NCBI RefSeq assembly: GCF_025949665.1
Contig: NZ_JAPDFT010000001.1
Location: forward strand, 310,001 to 374,000
Direction of reading: 5' to 3'
Origin: Chryseobacterium viscerum
GTDB taxonomy: Bacteria; Bacteroidota; Bacteroidia; Flavobacteriales; Weeksellaceae
Length of the DNA: 64,000 nt
Positions 52,403-61,158 of this stretch are shown in pieces. The translations under genes were made by a program, and so were the position numbers. The notes below the pieces were generated by a model. The model had not been told where the DNA came from. It saw nothing but the letters and a program-made list of their open reading frames with translations, and made no database searches. Every line of letters starts with the position of its first letter. Position 1 is the first letter of the stretch.

Positions 52403-53737
52403 ATGAAGGTTACCGCACAAAACCATGATGACGTAAGTGCATTGCTTACAGTAACATTGGAAAAATCTGACTACAAAGAAAAAGTAGAGAAGCAGTTGAT
52501 TAATTATGCTAAAAATGCGCAAGTTCCTGGATTCAGAAAAGGGAAAGTGCCTTTGAGTATGGTTAAAAAACAATATGAAGCAGGTATTGCATTCGAAGAA
52601 ATCAACAGACAAGTTTCTGATGCTTTAAACAACTATGTTAATGAAAACAAATTAAGATTAGTTGGTCAGCCTGTTCCTCAGCCAGTAAACGAATTAGATT
52701 ACAATGCTGATCAATTAGAAGTTGCTTTCGAAGTAGGATATGAGCCTGAATTCACTATAGATTTAGCTAAATATGAAGCGCCTCACTACAAAGTAGAAGC
52801 GTCTGACAAAGAAATCAGCAAGAGTATTGAAAACATGCAGAAGCGTTTCGCTGAGCAGGTTCCTCAAGATAAAATCACTAAAGATTCTTACATTGCTTTA
52901 GAAGTTTCTCAGGTTGTGGAAGAAGATGCTGAAGGAGAGCACCACCACCACCCAAAAAACCTTACCATTACAGCTGAAAACAAAGAGGCTTTCAAATTGG
53001 TAAAAGGTTTGAAAATGGAAGGTTCTGTAAAAGTAACGAAAGAAACTCTTGCAGGTGACGAAGAATTAGCTAAAGAATTAGGATTCACCAAAGAAGAAGT
53101 TGAGCACTTACACCACAATGAATTAGAAGTAAAAGTAAAAGACTTCTATTCATTAAACTTAGCTGAGCTAAACCAGGATCTTTTCGACAAAGTATACGGA
53201 GAAGGAAACATCAAAACTGAAGAAGAGCTTAAAGATAAAGTGAAAACTGAATTAGATGAGTACTTCCAGCAAAATGCTGATGTTCACTTTGTGAATAAAG
53301 TATTAGAGCAGGTAACGGATAAAGAAGAAGTAAAACTTCCTGAAACGTTCCTTGTGAAGTGGTTATTATTCTCTAACCAGAACATCCAGTCTGAAGCTCA
53401 GGCTCAGGAAATTCTTGAAGCTGAGAAAAACCAGTTGAAATACCAGATCATCGAAGGTAAATTGATGACTGAAAACGAAATCAACCTTGACTATGCTGAT
53501 GTATTGGCTCAGGCTGAGCAGTTAGTTAAGAACCAATTGGCAATCTACGGAATCCACCACCTAGGTGATGAAGAAATCCAGAAATATGCTGTTGAAATGT
53601 TGAAAGACCAGGAGCAGGTAAGACAAATTTCTTCTGAAGTAGCTATGGCTAAATTGAAAGATGTAATTCTTGAAAAAGCAAGCAAAAAAGAAACTAAAAT
53701 TTCTCACGACGAATTTTTAGAAGAGCTTAAGAAATAA
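52403..53737 (+). CDS. tig: trigger factor
   Basis: Trigger factor binds nascent chains at the ribosome exit tunnel. The 444-residue protein has the ribosome-binding loop PGFRKGKVP (about 40-48), a middle domain in the PPIase position and a C-terminal helical chaperone domain. The middle domain carries an unusual His cluster (DAEGEHHHHPKNL near 175 and VEHLHHNELE near 235), which may bind metal; the PPIase fold looks shortened. It has its own promoter and terminator. The gene is expected to be essential or near-essential only under stress. Confidence 0.93.
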   Translation: MKVTAQNHDDVSALLTVTLEKSDYKEKVEKQLINYAKNAQVPGFRKGKVPLSMVKKQYEAGIAFEEINRQVSDALNNYVNENKLRLVGQPVPQPVNELDYNADQLEVAFEVGYEPEFTIDLAKYEAPHYKVEASDKEISKSIENMQKRFAEQVPQDKITKDSYIALEVSQVVEEDAEGEHHHHPKNLTITAENKEAFKLVKGLKMEGSVKVTKETLAGDEELAKELGFTKEEVEHLHHNELEVKVKDFYSLNLAELNQDLFDKVYGEGNIKTEEELKDKVKTELDEYFQQNADVHFVNKVLEQVTDKEEVKLPETFLVKWLLFSNQNIQSEAQAQEILEAEKNQLKYQIIEGKLMTENEINLDYADVLAQAEQLVKNQLAIYGIHHLGDEEIQKYAVEMLKDQEQVRQISSEVAMAKLKDVILEKASKKETKISHDEFLEELKK

Positions 53738-53760
53738 TTATACTCCGATATAAATATTTG

Positions 53761-53789
53761 AAAACCGTCAATTTTTTGACGGTTTTTTT
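53761..53789 (+). terminator. tig intrinsic terminator
   Basis: Perfect AAACCGTCAA/TTGACGGTTT hairpin followed by T residues. Confidence 0.92.
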
Positions 53790-53841
53790 ATGTTGTATTC
53801 ATACCTAAAGATATCAATCATCGTATTTATCCTTTATCATC

Positions 53842-53876
53842 AATTATTATTCATTACTAATCGCTCATTGCTCATT
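53842..53876. repeat. heptad repeat (words ATTCATT, GCTCATT)
   Basis: Five units (AATTATT, ATTCATT, ACTAATC, GCTCATT, GCTCATT) at exact 7-bp steps in the leader of the LolA-like gene. It shares ATTCATT and ACTAAT with the ABC-F leader block. Confidence 0.85.
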
Positions 53877-53933
53877 ACGTATCCGTATGTCCGCCAATAT
53901 TCCTATATTTACCCTTTAAACTTATTATATAAT

Positions 53934-54620
53934 ATGAAAAAGATCATCATACCGTTTTTCTGTGCTGTACTTTTCTCAGTACCGGCAGCCGCTCAGAAAA
54001 AAGCAGCCGTAGTAACTAAAACAGAAGCTGTAAAATCTAAACTGACCCCTAAAGAAGTTGTTGACAATTATTTCAAAGCATTAGGAGGAAAAGATAAATT
54101 GGAAGCTGTAAAATCTACCATTACTGATAACACGGTTTCCGTGCAGGGAATGGAAATTCAAATGACGACTAAGAAATTAGGAAATAAATTCAAGTCTGTA
54201 CAATCACTGATGGGCAAAGAAATGATTCAGCTTTTTGACGGTGAGAAAGGATATTTTGATCAGATGGGAAATAAAACAGAAATTCCTGCAGACAAAATTG
54301 GTGAGCTGAAAAAAGGAAAACCAATTGATGCTTTAGCTTTTGATGCTTCTAATTTTCCTAATGTATCCACAGAAAAATTAGACGGAAAAGACTATAATGT
54401 ATTGTCTTCAGATAAAGGTAAATTTTATTTTGATGCAGGAACCGGGCTTTTGTATAAAACCAATGCAGGAGAAGGAAATGCGACAATTAAAAGCTATATG
54501 ACCGTAGATGGAATACAGTTCCCTGCTGAAGTAGATGCTGAAGGTGGAGGTCAGAAAATGACAATTAAAACCAGCAAAATTGTGATCAACTCCGGAGTTA
54601 CGGATGCTGATTTTAAATAA
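53934..54620 (+). CDS. LolA-like outer-membrane lipoprotein-sorting family protein
   Basis: The protein of about 228 residues has a signal peptide ending AAAQKK (from the Met at 53934) and a single beta-rich domain with the LolA/LolB-like curved sheet: VVDNYFKALGGKDKLEAVKS, a tandem of strands through YFDQMGNKTEIP and KFYFDAGTGLLYKTNA. The family moves or binds lipids and lipoproteins in the periplasm, but this short form has no proven role. The longer open frame back to 53790 would include a heptad repeat as coding sequence and is rejected. A terminator follows. Confidence 0.8.
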   Translation: MKKIIIPFFCAVLFSVPAAAQKKAAVVTKTEAVKSKLTPKEVVDNYFKALGGKDKLEAVKSTITDNTVSVQGMEIQMTTKKLGNKFKSVQSLMGKEMIQLFDGEKGYFDQMGNKTEIPADKIGELKKGKPIDALAFDASNFPNVSTEKLDGKDYNVLSSDKGKFYFDAGTGLLYKTNAGEGNATIKSYMTVDGIQFPAEVDAEGGGQKMTIKTSKIVINSGVTDADFK

Positions 54621-54641
54621 AAAATTGCTTTTTAAGATATT

Positions 54642-54668
54642 AAAACCGGGTATTTCCCGGTTTTTTTG
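54642..54668 (+). terminator. LolA-like gene intrinsic terminator
   Basis: AACCGGG/CCCGGTT hairpin with a 5-nt loop and a T run. Confidence 0.85.
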
Positions 54669-54772
54669 GTATATGAATAAGTTTAACTCAAATTTAACTA
54701 TAAAATGAATTCTGTAATTTCTTCACATTGTGAATAATTGGTAGTTTTAAGCTGTAAATAAAATCAAATACC

Positions 54773-57637
54773 ATGAAAAAAGTCTTATCTTCATTTGCGG
54801 TCATCTTTTTGATGTCAGCAAATGCTTTTGCACAGAATATCCCTGTGGATCCTTCTGTACGAATCGGTACCCTTTCCAACGGAATGAAGTACTACATCAA
54901 AAAAAACACTTTACCGGAGAAAAAAGTAGATTTCCGTCTGGCTATCAATACCGGATCTATTCTTGAAGATGAAAATCAAAGAGGACTGGCTCACTTTATG
55001 GAGCACATGAACTTCAACGGAACCAAAAATTTTCCAGATAATAAATTAGTAGACTTTTTACAGTCTATCGGTGTAAAGTTTGGCCAGCACCTTAACGCTT
55101 ATACAAGCTTTGACGAAACAGTTTATATGCTTCCCGTTCCATTGGATAAACCTGGGAACTTAGATGCCGGACTGAAAGTAATGGAAGACTGGGCGTTCAA
55201 CGCAACACTTTCTGATGAACAGATCAATAAAGAGAGAGGAGTTGTATTGGAAGAACTGAGGCTGGGGCTTGGACCAGATAAAAGAATGATGGATAAATAT
55301 CTGCCGAAACTTTTATACAAATCCCAATATGCAGACAGACTTCCGATTGGTAAAAAAGAAGTATTGGAGAACTTCAAACCGGATGTTATCAGAAAATTCC
55401 ACCAGGACTGGTACAGACCGGATCTGATGGCCATTATTGTTGTTGGAGATATCAACGTGGATGAAATTGAAAAAAAGATTAAGGATAATTTCAGTAAATA
55501 TAAAAATCCTTCAAAGCCAAGAGAAAGAAAATCTTTTGACCTTCCGAATCATAAAGAAACCCTGGTAGCCATTGAAACAGATCCTGACGCTACCAATTCT
55601 ATGGTACAGTTTATCATGAAAGATGCTGATGCCTACAAGCCGGATGTAACGGTAGAACAGTACAATCAGAGTCTTGTAGAAAACCTTTCAACCACAATGT
55701 TGAATAACAGACTGAGAGAACTGATCAACTCTACAAATCCGCCTTTCACTTTCGGATCAGTATATCATGGAGGAACCTATGCAAGAAGTAAGGAAGCATT
55801 CCAGGGATTTGCTATGGTAAAAGAAGGAAACCAGCTGAGTGCGTTGAAAGTTTTATTGGAAGAAGTTGAAAGGGCAAAAAGATTTGGATTTACACAGTCT
55901 GAACTTGACAGAGCAAAATCTCAGGTGCTTTCCAACCTTGAAAGATCTTATAACAATAAAGATAAGACAGAAAGTGATATGCTGGTAGGTGAGTATGTAA
56001 GAAACTTCCTGGAGCAGGAACCAATACCTGGAATTGCATGGGAATATGAAGATACCAAGTCTTTCTTACCATCTGTTACCCTTGCGCAGACCAACGAAAT
56101 CATCAAGAAAATGGTGAAAGATGACAGCAGGGTAATCGTAATCACAGGTCCTAAAAAAGATAATATCACCATGCCTACGGAAGCAATGGTTGTAAATACA
56201 TTCGATGCTGTAAAAATGGCTGATCTAAAACCTTATGAAGAAAAGGCTGCCATCAAAAATTTAGTGAAACCTTTCAAATCAGAAGGTAAAATTGCTAAAA
56301 CAGAAACTGATGCCAAGCTGGGAACAACAACCTGGACATTAAGCAACGGCGCTAAAGTGACTTTCAAGAAAACTGACTTTAAAGATGACGAAATTGTATT
56401 TACTGCAAGAAGCTTAGGAGGAAGCTCTCTTATTCCGGATGCAGATTACAATAAGACACAGTTTGCTTTCTCTGCATTAACAGAAGCAGGAGTTGGCGGA
56501 TTCTCTAAAGCAGATCTTACCAATTATCTTGCCGGTAAGCAGGTGAATGTAAATCCTATGGTAACTTCTCTTTTTGAAGGAGTTTCAGGAAGAACAAACC
56601 AGAAAGATTTAGGAACAGCAATGGAGCTTATGTATGCTTATTTTACAAGCTTAAATTACAACCCTGCTTCCTTTAATGCTTACAAAGAAAAGCAGTCAGC
56701 AATGCTGAGTAACCTGTTGTCAAATCCTCAGGCTTATTTCTCTAATGAGCATGCAAAATTCACGAATCAGAAGAATCCGAGATTCATCGGGTTATTTCCA
56801 ATGGAAAAAGACTGGGCTAATACAGACTATAAAAAAGCATATGATATCTATAAAGATAAATTTGCCAATGCCGGAAACTTCCAGTTCTATTTCGTAGGAA
56901 ATATTGATGAAGCGAAGTTTAAAAATGAAGTCCTTCAGTATATTGCAAGCTTACCATCATCAGGCAAAGCTGCAATGTTCAAAGATACCGGATACAGAAC
57001 AATTACCGGAGATTATACAAAAGTGTACAAAAAAGGGAAAGATCCTAAGAGCATGGTGTCTATCTCGTATAGTGGAGAAGCTCCTTATAACGAAAAAGAA
57101 GCTTTAGCGTTATCTGCTCTTGGAGAAGTAGCTACTATCAAAGTTATTGAAAAACTGAGAGAAGATGAAAGCGGTATCTACGGTGGAGGTGCAAGAGGAG
57201 GGATGAACAAAATTCCTTACGGTACTTACAACTTTGGGATTAACTTCCCTTGTGGTCCGGAAAATGTGGAAAAACTGACAAAGAGCGCAATCACAGAGCT
57301 GCAGAAGCTGATTGATAACGGCCCTGAACAGAAAGATCTGGATAAATACAAAGAAGGAGAATACAATGATAACAAAACAGAACTGAAAGACAATATGTTC
57401 TGGCTGAATGCCATTGCTAAAAACCAGTTAGACGGAAGTGATAAATATGACATTCTGAATTATCAGGATAAAGTAAAAGCACTTACCGTAAAAGATCTTC
57501 AGGATGTTGCTAAAAAATATCTTACAAAAGGTAGAATTGTAGCCACTTTGATGCCGGAAGACGGTTGGGAAAAGGCTAAAAAAGAAGAATCTAAAAAGGT
57601 AGAAGCTGTAACTGTAAAAGCAGGAGCTGCCAACTAA
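54773..57637 (+). CDS. M16 family zinc metallopeptidase (pitrilysin type)
   Basis: The 954-residue protein has a signal peptide (cleaved at AFAQ, about 21) and two M16 halves joined by a linker. The first half has the inverted zinc motif HFMEH (74-78) with the distal Glu in RGVVLEELRLG; the second half is inactive, as is normal in the family. It is a periplasmic peptidase that cuts short peptides. The C-terminus is Lys-rich. It lies 152 bp after the LolA-like gene, which has its own terminator, so it is probably transcribed separately. Confidence 0.95.
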   Translation: MKKVLSSFAVIFLMSANAFAQNIPVDPSVRIGTLSNGMKYYIKKNTLPEKKVDFRLAINTGSILEDENQRGLAHFMEHMNFNGTKNFPDNKLVDFLQSIGVKFGQHLNAYTSFDETVYMLPVPLDKPGNLDAGLKVMEDWAFNATLSDEQINKERGVVLEELRLGLGPDKRMMDKYLPKLLYKSQYADRLPIGKKEVLENFKPDVIRKFHQDWYRPDLMAIIVVGDINVDEIEKKIKDNFSKYKNPSKPRERKSFDLPNHKETLVAIETDPDATNSMVQFIMKDADAYKPDVTVEQYNQSLVENLSTTMLNNRLRELINSTNPPFTFGSVYHGGTYARSKEAFQGFAMVKEGNQLSALKVLLEEVERAKRFGFTQSELDRAKSQVLSNLERSYNNKDKTESDMLVGEYVRNFLEQEPIPGIAWEYEDTKSFLPSVTLAQTNEIIKKMVKDDSRVIVITGPKKDNITMPTEAMVVNTFDAVKMADLKPYEEKAAIKNLVKPFKSEGKIAKTETDAKLGTTTWTLSNGAKVTFKKTDFKDDEIVFTARSLGGSSLIPDADYNKTQFAFSALTEAGVGGFSKADLTNYLAGKQVNVNPMVTSLFEGVSGRTNQKDLGTAMELMYAYFTSLNYNPASFNAYKEKQSAMLSNLLSNPQAYFSNEHAKFTNQKNPRFIGLFPMEKDWANTDYKKAYDIYKDKFANAGNFQFYFVGNIDEAKFKNEVLQYIASLPSSGKAAMFKDTGYRTITGDYTKVYKKGKDPKSMVSISYSGEAPYNEKEALALSALGEVATIKVIEKLREDESGIYGGGARGGMNKIPYGTYNFGINFPCGPENVEKLTKSAITELQKLIDNGPEQKDLDKYKEGEYNDNKTELKDNMFWLNAIAKNQLDGSDKYDILNYQDKVKALTVKDLQDVAKKYLTKGRIVATLMPEDGWEKAKKEESKKVEAVTVKAGAAN

Positions 57638-57660
57638 TTAACTTATTTATTTACAATAAG

Positions 57661-57689
57661 AAAACCGCAGAGAAATCTGCGGTTTTTGT
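57661..57689 (+). terminator. M16 gene intrinsic terminator
   Basis: Perfect AAACCGCAGA/TCTGCGGTTT hairpin with a T run. It may serve both strands, because the convergent DUF3109 gene ends at 57712. Confidence 0.9.
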
Positions 57690-57711
57690 TATTTAATTCA
57701 AATCCTATTGG

Positions 57712-58296
57712 TTAAGAACCATATTCTTTTTTCCATTCGTCAGCAGCCCCGCTCAGGACATTGTAGAATTCTTCGCCGTATTTTCTGATCAATGGTGTCT
57801 TTAAAAACTTATAGACAGGAACCTGAAGTTCTTTTCCAAGCGTACATGCATCGCTGCATACATTCCATTCATGATAATTCAAAGCGGTAAACGCAGAATA
57901 TTCTGTAACACGAATAGGGTACAGGTGGCAGGAAATTGGCTTCTGCCAGTCTACAGCACCATCTTCATAGGCTTTTTCAATACCACATTTGGTAATTCCT
58001 TTTTCATCGAATGTTACATAAGCACATTCGCGGTTCTCCACCATAGGAGTAACATACATTCCGTCGTGCGGGTCAGTAGTCCATGTTCCCTGTTCTTCAA
58101 GGGCTTTGATGCCTTCCTGGGTAAGGTAAGGTTTTATTTTATCAAAAATACTGTCCAATATCTCAAGCTCGTTTTTATCCAACGGAGCTCCTACATCTCC
58201 TTCCACACAACATGCACCTTTACATTTCGTAAGGTTGCAAACAAATTCTTCGGAAAAAATTTCCTCAGAAATCAATTTATCGTCTATCTGAATCAT
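57712..58296 (-). CDS. DUF3109 family Cys-rich protein
   Basis: The 194-residue cytosolic protein has a Cys cluster CNLTKCKGACCVEGDVG at the N-terminus and further conserved Cys in ENRECAYVTF, GITKCGIE, KPISCHLYPIR and EWNVCSDAC. The spacing matches DUF3109 (YkgJ-related), proteins predicted to bind an Fe-S cluster or zinc. Function is unknown. The upstream DUF6427-like gene ends 6 bp before its start, so the pair is an operon. Confidence 0.9.
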   Translation of the reverse strand: MIQIDDKLISEEIFSEEFVCNLTKCKGACCVEGDVGAPLDKNELEILDSIFDKIKPYLTQEGIKALEEQGTWTTDPHDGMYVTPMVENRECAYVTFDEKGITKCGIEKAYEDGAVDWQKPISCHLYPIRVTEYSAFTALNYHEWNVCSDACTLGKELQVPVYKFLKTPLIRKYGEEFYNVLSGAADEWKKEYGS

Positions 58297-58302
58297 AATT
58301 TT

Positions 58303-59208
58303 TTAAAATAAATCAAAAACTGTACCTGCTTTAAAGGTAAGTAAGCTAATAATAATAAGCCATACACTGGCTTCACGCATCCAGTATTTAGGCAAAAACC
58401 GCATCATTCTGCTTAGGATAATACTCGAAGGAAATGCCAGAAGCAGCAGATATTCATAGCTCTTATTCATATACAGGATGATGGAAACAAGCTGTGCCAT
58501 CGAAAAGACCAGCAGGAACGTATATTTATACCTGCTTATCGGGCTTTTCTTATTATAGTTTTTAAAATGGTCATATACCGCATAAATAAGCATCAGAACC
58601 ACGGGAATTAAGGGCAGAAGTTCCGTATAATCCGTTACCGGCTTCATCTTTCCAAACGGAAAATAATCTATATTCCAGGATGTGAATTGAACGAAATACA
58701 TCACAGAAAAATAGCTGAAGGTAATCAGTACAATTCCCAGTAGGAATCTGAAAAGATTCAAAGTGATTTTGGCTGAAGTAGCGATCACGTGAATAATCAC
58801 AAAAACAGCCATCGGCCAGGTAGTAGGAAGAAAAATAAAGTTCAATGCCACAATAGATCCTACCAATACATAAGACTTCTTTCTGATGTCTTCATCCGCA
58901 CTTGTCAGAAGAAGAATAAGAAAGGAATTTGTAAGCAGCGAAACGGCAATTCCTATATCCAGATTTCCGGGATACAGCCCGAAAATGAAAAAAGTATATA
59001 GAAATAATGGAAGATGTGTCTGATAATTAAGGGCAATACTGTGAAAACAAAAATATCCCAAAGCAATTCCCAGAAAAGTTATTCCGGCAACAATGGCTTC
59101 ATAAGTGTTGAAATTCAGTATGTTAAATATTACGACTACTAAAAGAAGAAAACCAATATAAACAGGAATTGAAAAAATATTGCTTTCTTTTGAAAGTAAT
59201 TTAAACAT
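58303..59208 (-). CDS. DUF6427-like polytopic membrane protein
   Basis: The 301-residue protein has about eight hydrophobic helices and a short basic N-terminus. The segments FLPTTWPMAVFVIIHV and YFPFGKMKPVTDYTEL recall the flavobacterial DUF6427 family. There is no catalytic motif that I recognise. It precedes the DUF3109 gene by 6 bp and is divergent from the 77-residue gene at 59251. Confidence 0.7.
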   Translation of the reverse strand: MFKLLSKESNIFSIPVYIGFLLLVVVIFNILNFNTYEAIVAGITFLGIALGYFCFHSIALNYQTHLPLFLYTFFIFGLYPGNLDIGIAVSLLTNSFLILLLTSADEDIRKKSYVLVGSIVALNFIFLPTTWPMAVFVIIHVIATSAKITLNLFRFLLGIVLITFSYFSVMYFVQFTSWNIDYFPFGKMKPVTDYTELLPLIPVVLMLIYAVYDHFKNYNKKSPISRYKYTFLLVFSMAQLVSIILYMNKSYEYLLLLAFPSSIILSRMMRFLPKYWMREASVWLIIISLLTFKAGTVFDLF

Positions 59209-59250
59209 TTTTTATAAATTTGTACAAAGTTAATTTAAAAAAGGAAAATA

Positions 59251-59484
59251 ATGACGTCTTTCTTTCTATTCTTAAGTAAAGTTTTCAAATGGACTTTCGG
59301 TTTCTTTGATACTTTCGGTAATGTTTTAAACTGGATTCTATTTGCAGTTTGCTGTGTATTATTTACTTATTGGTGCTATGTACTTGTAGTAACATTAGGT
59401 GGAGACAAAGACAAAGACTATTATTCTCCAACGGAAGGTAAGCACCCTTACTACGATCCGAATATCTACAAAAAAGAAGGTTAA
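59251..59484 (+). CDS. DUF6341-like small membrane protein
   Basis: The 77-residue protein has one or two hydrophobic segments (LNWILFAVCCVLFTYWCYVLVVTL) and a charged C-terminus rich in Asp, Lys and Tyr (DKDKDYYSPTEGKHPYY). It matches the pattern of DUF6341, a short flavobacterial family. Its function is unknown. It is divergent from the DUF6427-like gene, 43 bp away, an arrangement I believe is conserved in the group. Confidence 0.7.
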   Translation: MTSFFLFLSKVFKWTFGFFDTFGNVLNWILFAVCCVLFTYWCYVLVVTLGGDKDKDYYSPTEGKHPYYDPNIYKKEG

Positions 59485-59501
59485 TTAATTGGTTATATAG
59501 T

Positions 59502-59541
59502 AAAAAACCGATCAAACAATATGCTTTGATCGGTTTTTTTA
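59502..59541. terminator. bidirectional intrinsic terminator
   Basis: AAAAACCGATCAAA/TTTGATCGGTTTTT arms with an 8-nt loop; A and T tracts on either side serve both the 59251 gene and the convergent usp gene. Confidence 0.92.
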
Positions 59542-59567
59542 TTACTAACGATTAAAATTTCTTTTTC

Positions 59568-60005
59568 TTAGTCGTGAATTGGAAGTACCAGTACAGGAAT
59601 ATTTGAACTTTTCGTAATTCCCTTGGTTAAGCTTCCCACGAATACATCATAAATTCCGCTTCTGCCATGTGATCCCATCACAATATAATCTGCATTTTTT
59701 GCCTTTGCATGTTCCAGAATAATATCTTTGGCGAGTCCTTGTTTTAAAAGGTGCTCACAGTCGATATCATGAGCAATGATTCTTTGCTCAATTTTATTGA
59801 GCTGCACCAGCTCTTCTATGATTTCATTGGCTTCCACTTCCGGAAAATATTGAAATCCCATATCGCCAATGGCAAAGCCGATATCTGATGGCGCTACATG
59901 GATAAGGTAAATTCTGCCGTTAAGCTGTTTTGCAAATTTTATGGCACCGTCTACCAATTGGTCTGTCTTGTCCCCAAAATCTACGGGTAATACAATATTT
60001 ATCAT
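59568..60005 (-). CDS. universal stress protein (UspA family)
   Basis: The 145-residue cytosolic protein is one Usp domain. It has the N-terminal strand INIVLPVDFGDKTDQL and a C-terminal ATP-binding loop MGSHGRSGIYDVFVGSLTKGI, close to the G-2x-G-9x-G(S/T) pattern of ATP-binding members. Usp proteins help in stress survival. It is the last gene of the minus-strand run that begins with pssA, 58 bp after the FAH gene. Confidence 0.93.
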   Translation of the reverse strand: MINIVLPVDFGDKTDQLVDGAIKFAKQLNGRIYLIHVAPSDIGFAIGDMGFQYFPEVEANEIIEELVQLNKIEQRIIAHDIDCEHLLKQGLAKDIILEHAKAKNADYIVMGSHGRSGIYDVFVGSLTKGITKSSNIPVLVLPIHD

Positions 60006-60063
60006 AACCTCTAATTTTGTTACCTAAAGATAAGAAAAATTTGTCAGATTCTGTGTTAAATAC

Positions 60064-60669
60064 TTATAATATTCGGATGTCAAGAATTTTTTCATCTTCA
60101 AGATAAGCTTCCAGAATGTCATTTTCCTCTACCTTTCCAACTCCTTTTGGAGTTCCTGTGAAGATAAGATCACCTACTCTTAACGTAAAATACTGAGAAG
60201 CAAAAGCAATGATATCATCAAAATTGAACATCATGTCTTTTGTATTGCCATCCTGTACCTTCTCTTTGTTCTTTAATAATGAAAACTGAAGGCTGTCAAG
60301 ATTAAAGCTGTCCTTTTTGAAGAAATTGCTTACCACTGCAGAACCGTCAAAACCTTTAGCAAGCTCCCATGGAAGTCCTTTTGATTTTAGCTCACTCTGA
60401 AGGTCTCTGGCTGTGAAATCTATTCCCAGACCTATTTCTTCATAATGTTTGTTTGCCGCTTCTTTCTGGATATACTTTCCTCCCTTGGAAATTTTTAATA
60501 CGACTTCAAGTTCGTAGTGAATATCATTTGAGAATTCAGGGATATAAAAATCATTTCCTTTCAGAACCGCTGTATCCGGTTTCATAAAAATAACAGGATT
60601 CTCAGGAATTTCGTTTCCTAATTCTTTTGCATGCTCACTGTAGTTTCTTCCTATACAGATTATTTTCAT
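60064..60669 (-). CDS. fumarylacetoacetate hydrolase family protein
   Basis: The 201-residue protein is a single FAH domain of the FAHD1/YcgM type. It has IGRNYSEHAKELGN at the start, the metal ligands in IHYELEVVLKI (two Glu), GIDFTARDLQ (Asp) and WELAKGFDGSAVV. Such enzymes act as acylpyruvases or oxaloacetate decarboxylases, and the exact substrate is unknown. It lies 88 bp after the DUF2007 gene, a spacer that holds a dispersed repeat. Confidence 0.92.
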   Translation of the reverse strand: MKIICIGRNYSEHAKELGNEIPENPVIFMKPDTAVLKGNDFYIPEFSNDIHYELEVVLKISKGGKYIQKEAANKHYEEIGLGIDFTARDLQSELKSKGLPWELAKGFDGSAVVSNFFKKDSFNLDSLQFSLLKNKEKVQDGNTKDMMFNFDDIIAFASQYFTLRVGDLIFTGTPKGVGKVEENDILEAYLEDEKILDIRIL

Positions 60670-60696
60670 AACTCTTTTTGTTTATATTTTTGACCT

Positions 60697-60722
60697 CGTC
60701 ATTGCGAGGAATGAAGCAATCT
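60697..60722. repeat. dispersed element arm, GTCATTGCGAGG type
   Basis: CGTCATTGCGAGGAATGAAG followed by CAATCT is one arm of a second widely distributed bacterial palindromic element. The second arm is not seen, so this is a partial copy in the spacer between the DUF2007 and FAH genes. Confidence 0.65.
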
Positions 60723-60757
60723 TTTTGATGGATTAAAGACTATTAATTCCTAACAGG

Positions 60758-61156
60758 TTAATGAGTAAACTCATTCCCACAATAATAGCATTTGAATTTA
60801 TGACTCGTCAGAAAAGAAATTCCAAAGAAGCTGGTTGCACTGTCATCCCTGTAAATATGATTGGAACCACATTTTGGACATACAAAATCAAACTCAGGAT
60901 CTTCAATGGTGTGTTCTACTTCCAACGAATATTGTTCATTGTCTTTATAATCCTGCAATATCTGTTTGGCTTTCTCAAGATCTTCTTCAAATACCTGAAG
61001 CTGTATCCCGCCTACAGCCTGCGACAGAAGCCAATCCGACTGGATGAGCTGCTCATTGGCAATAAAGCTGTTGATCCCGTTTTCAGCCAGTATCTGTTTG
61101 TCCCTGTTAGCTTCAAGGGCAGTTTCATAAAATTTAAAACGAACCAGGTCAGACAT
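60758..61156 (-). CDS. DUF2007 signal-transducing-type protein with zinc ribbon
   Basis: The 132-residue protein has a DUF2007 domain in the first 70 residues (FYETALEANRDKQILAENG, GIQLQVFEEDLEKAKQIL) and a C-terminal zinc ribbon (CPKCGSNHIY with CYYCGNEF, two CxxC pairs). DUF2007 resembles the regulatory ACT-like/GlnB fold, but its ligand is unknown. It starts 2 bp after the exonuclease gene ends, so the two are coupled. A long frame on the opposite strand is a shadow. Confidence 0.88.
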   Translation of the reverse strand: MSDLVRFKFYETALEANRDKQILAENGINSFIANEQLIQSDWLLSQAVGGIQLQVFEEDLEKAKQILQDYKDNEQYSLEVEHTIEDPEFDFVCPKCGSNHIYRDDSATSFFGISFLTSHKFKCYYCGNEFTH

Positions 61157-61158
61157 AT

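Noticed and set aside
53790-53933. longer N-terminus for the LolA-like protein
   Set aside because: The extra 48 codons would translate a heptad repeat and precede a perfect signal peptide at 53934.
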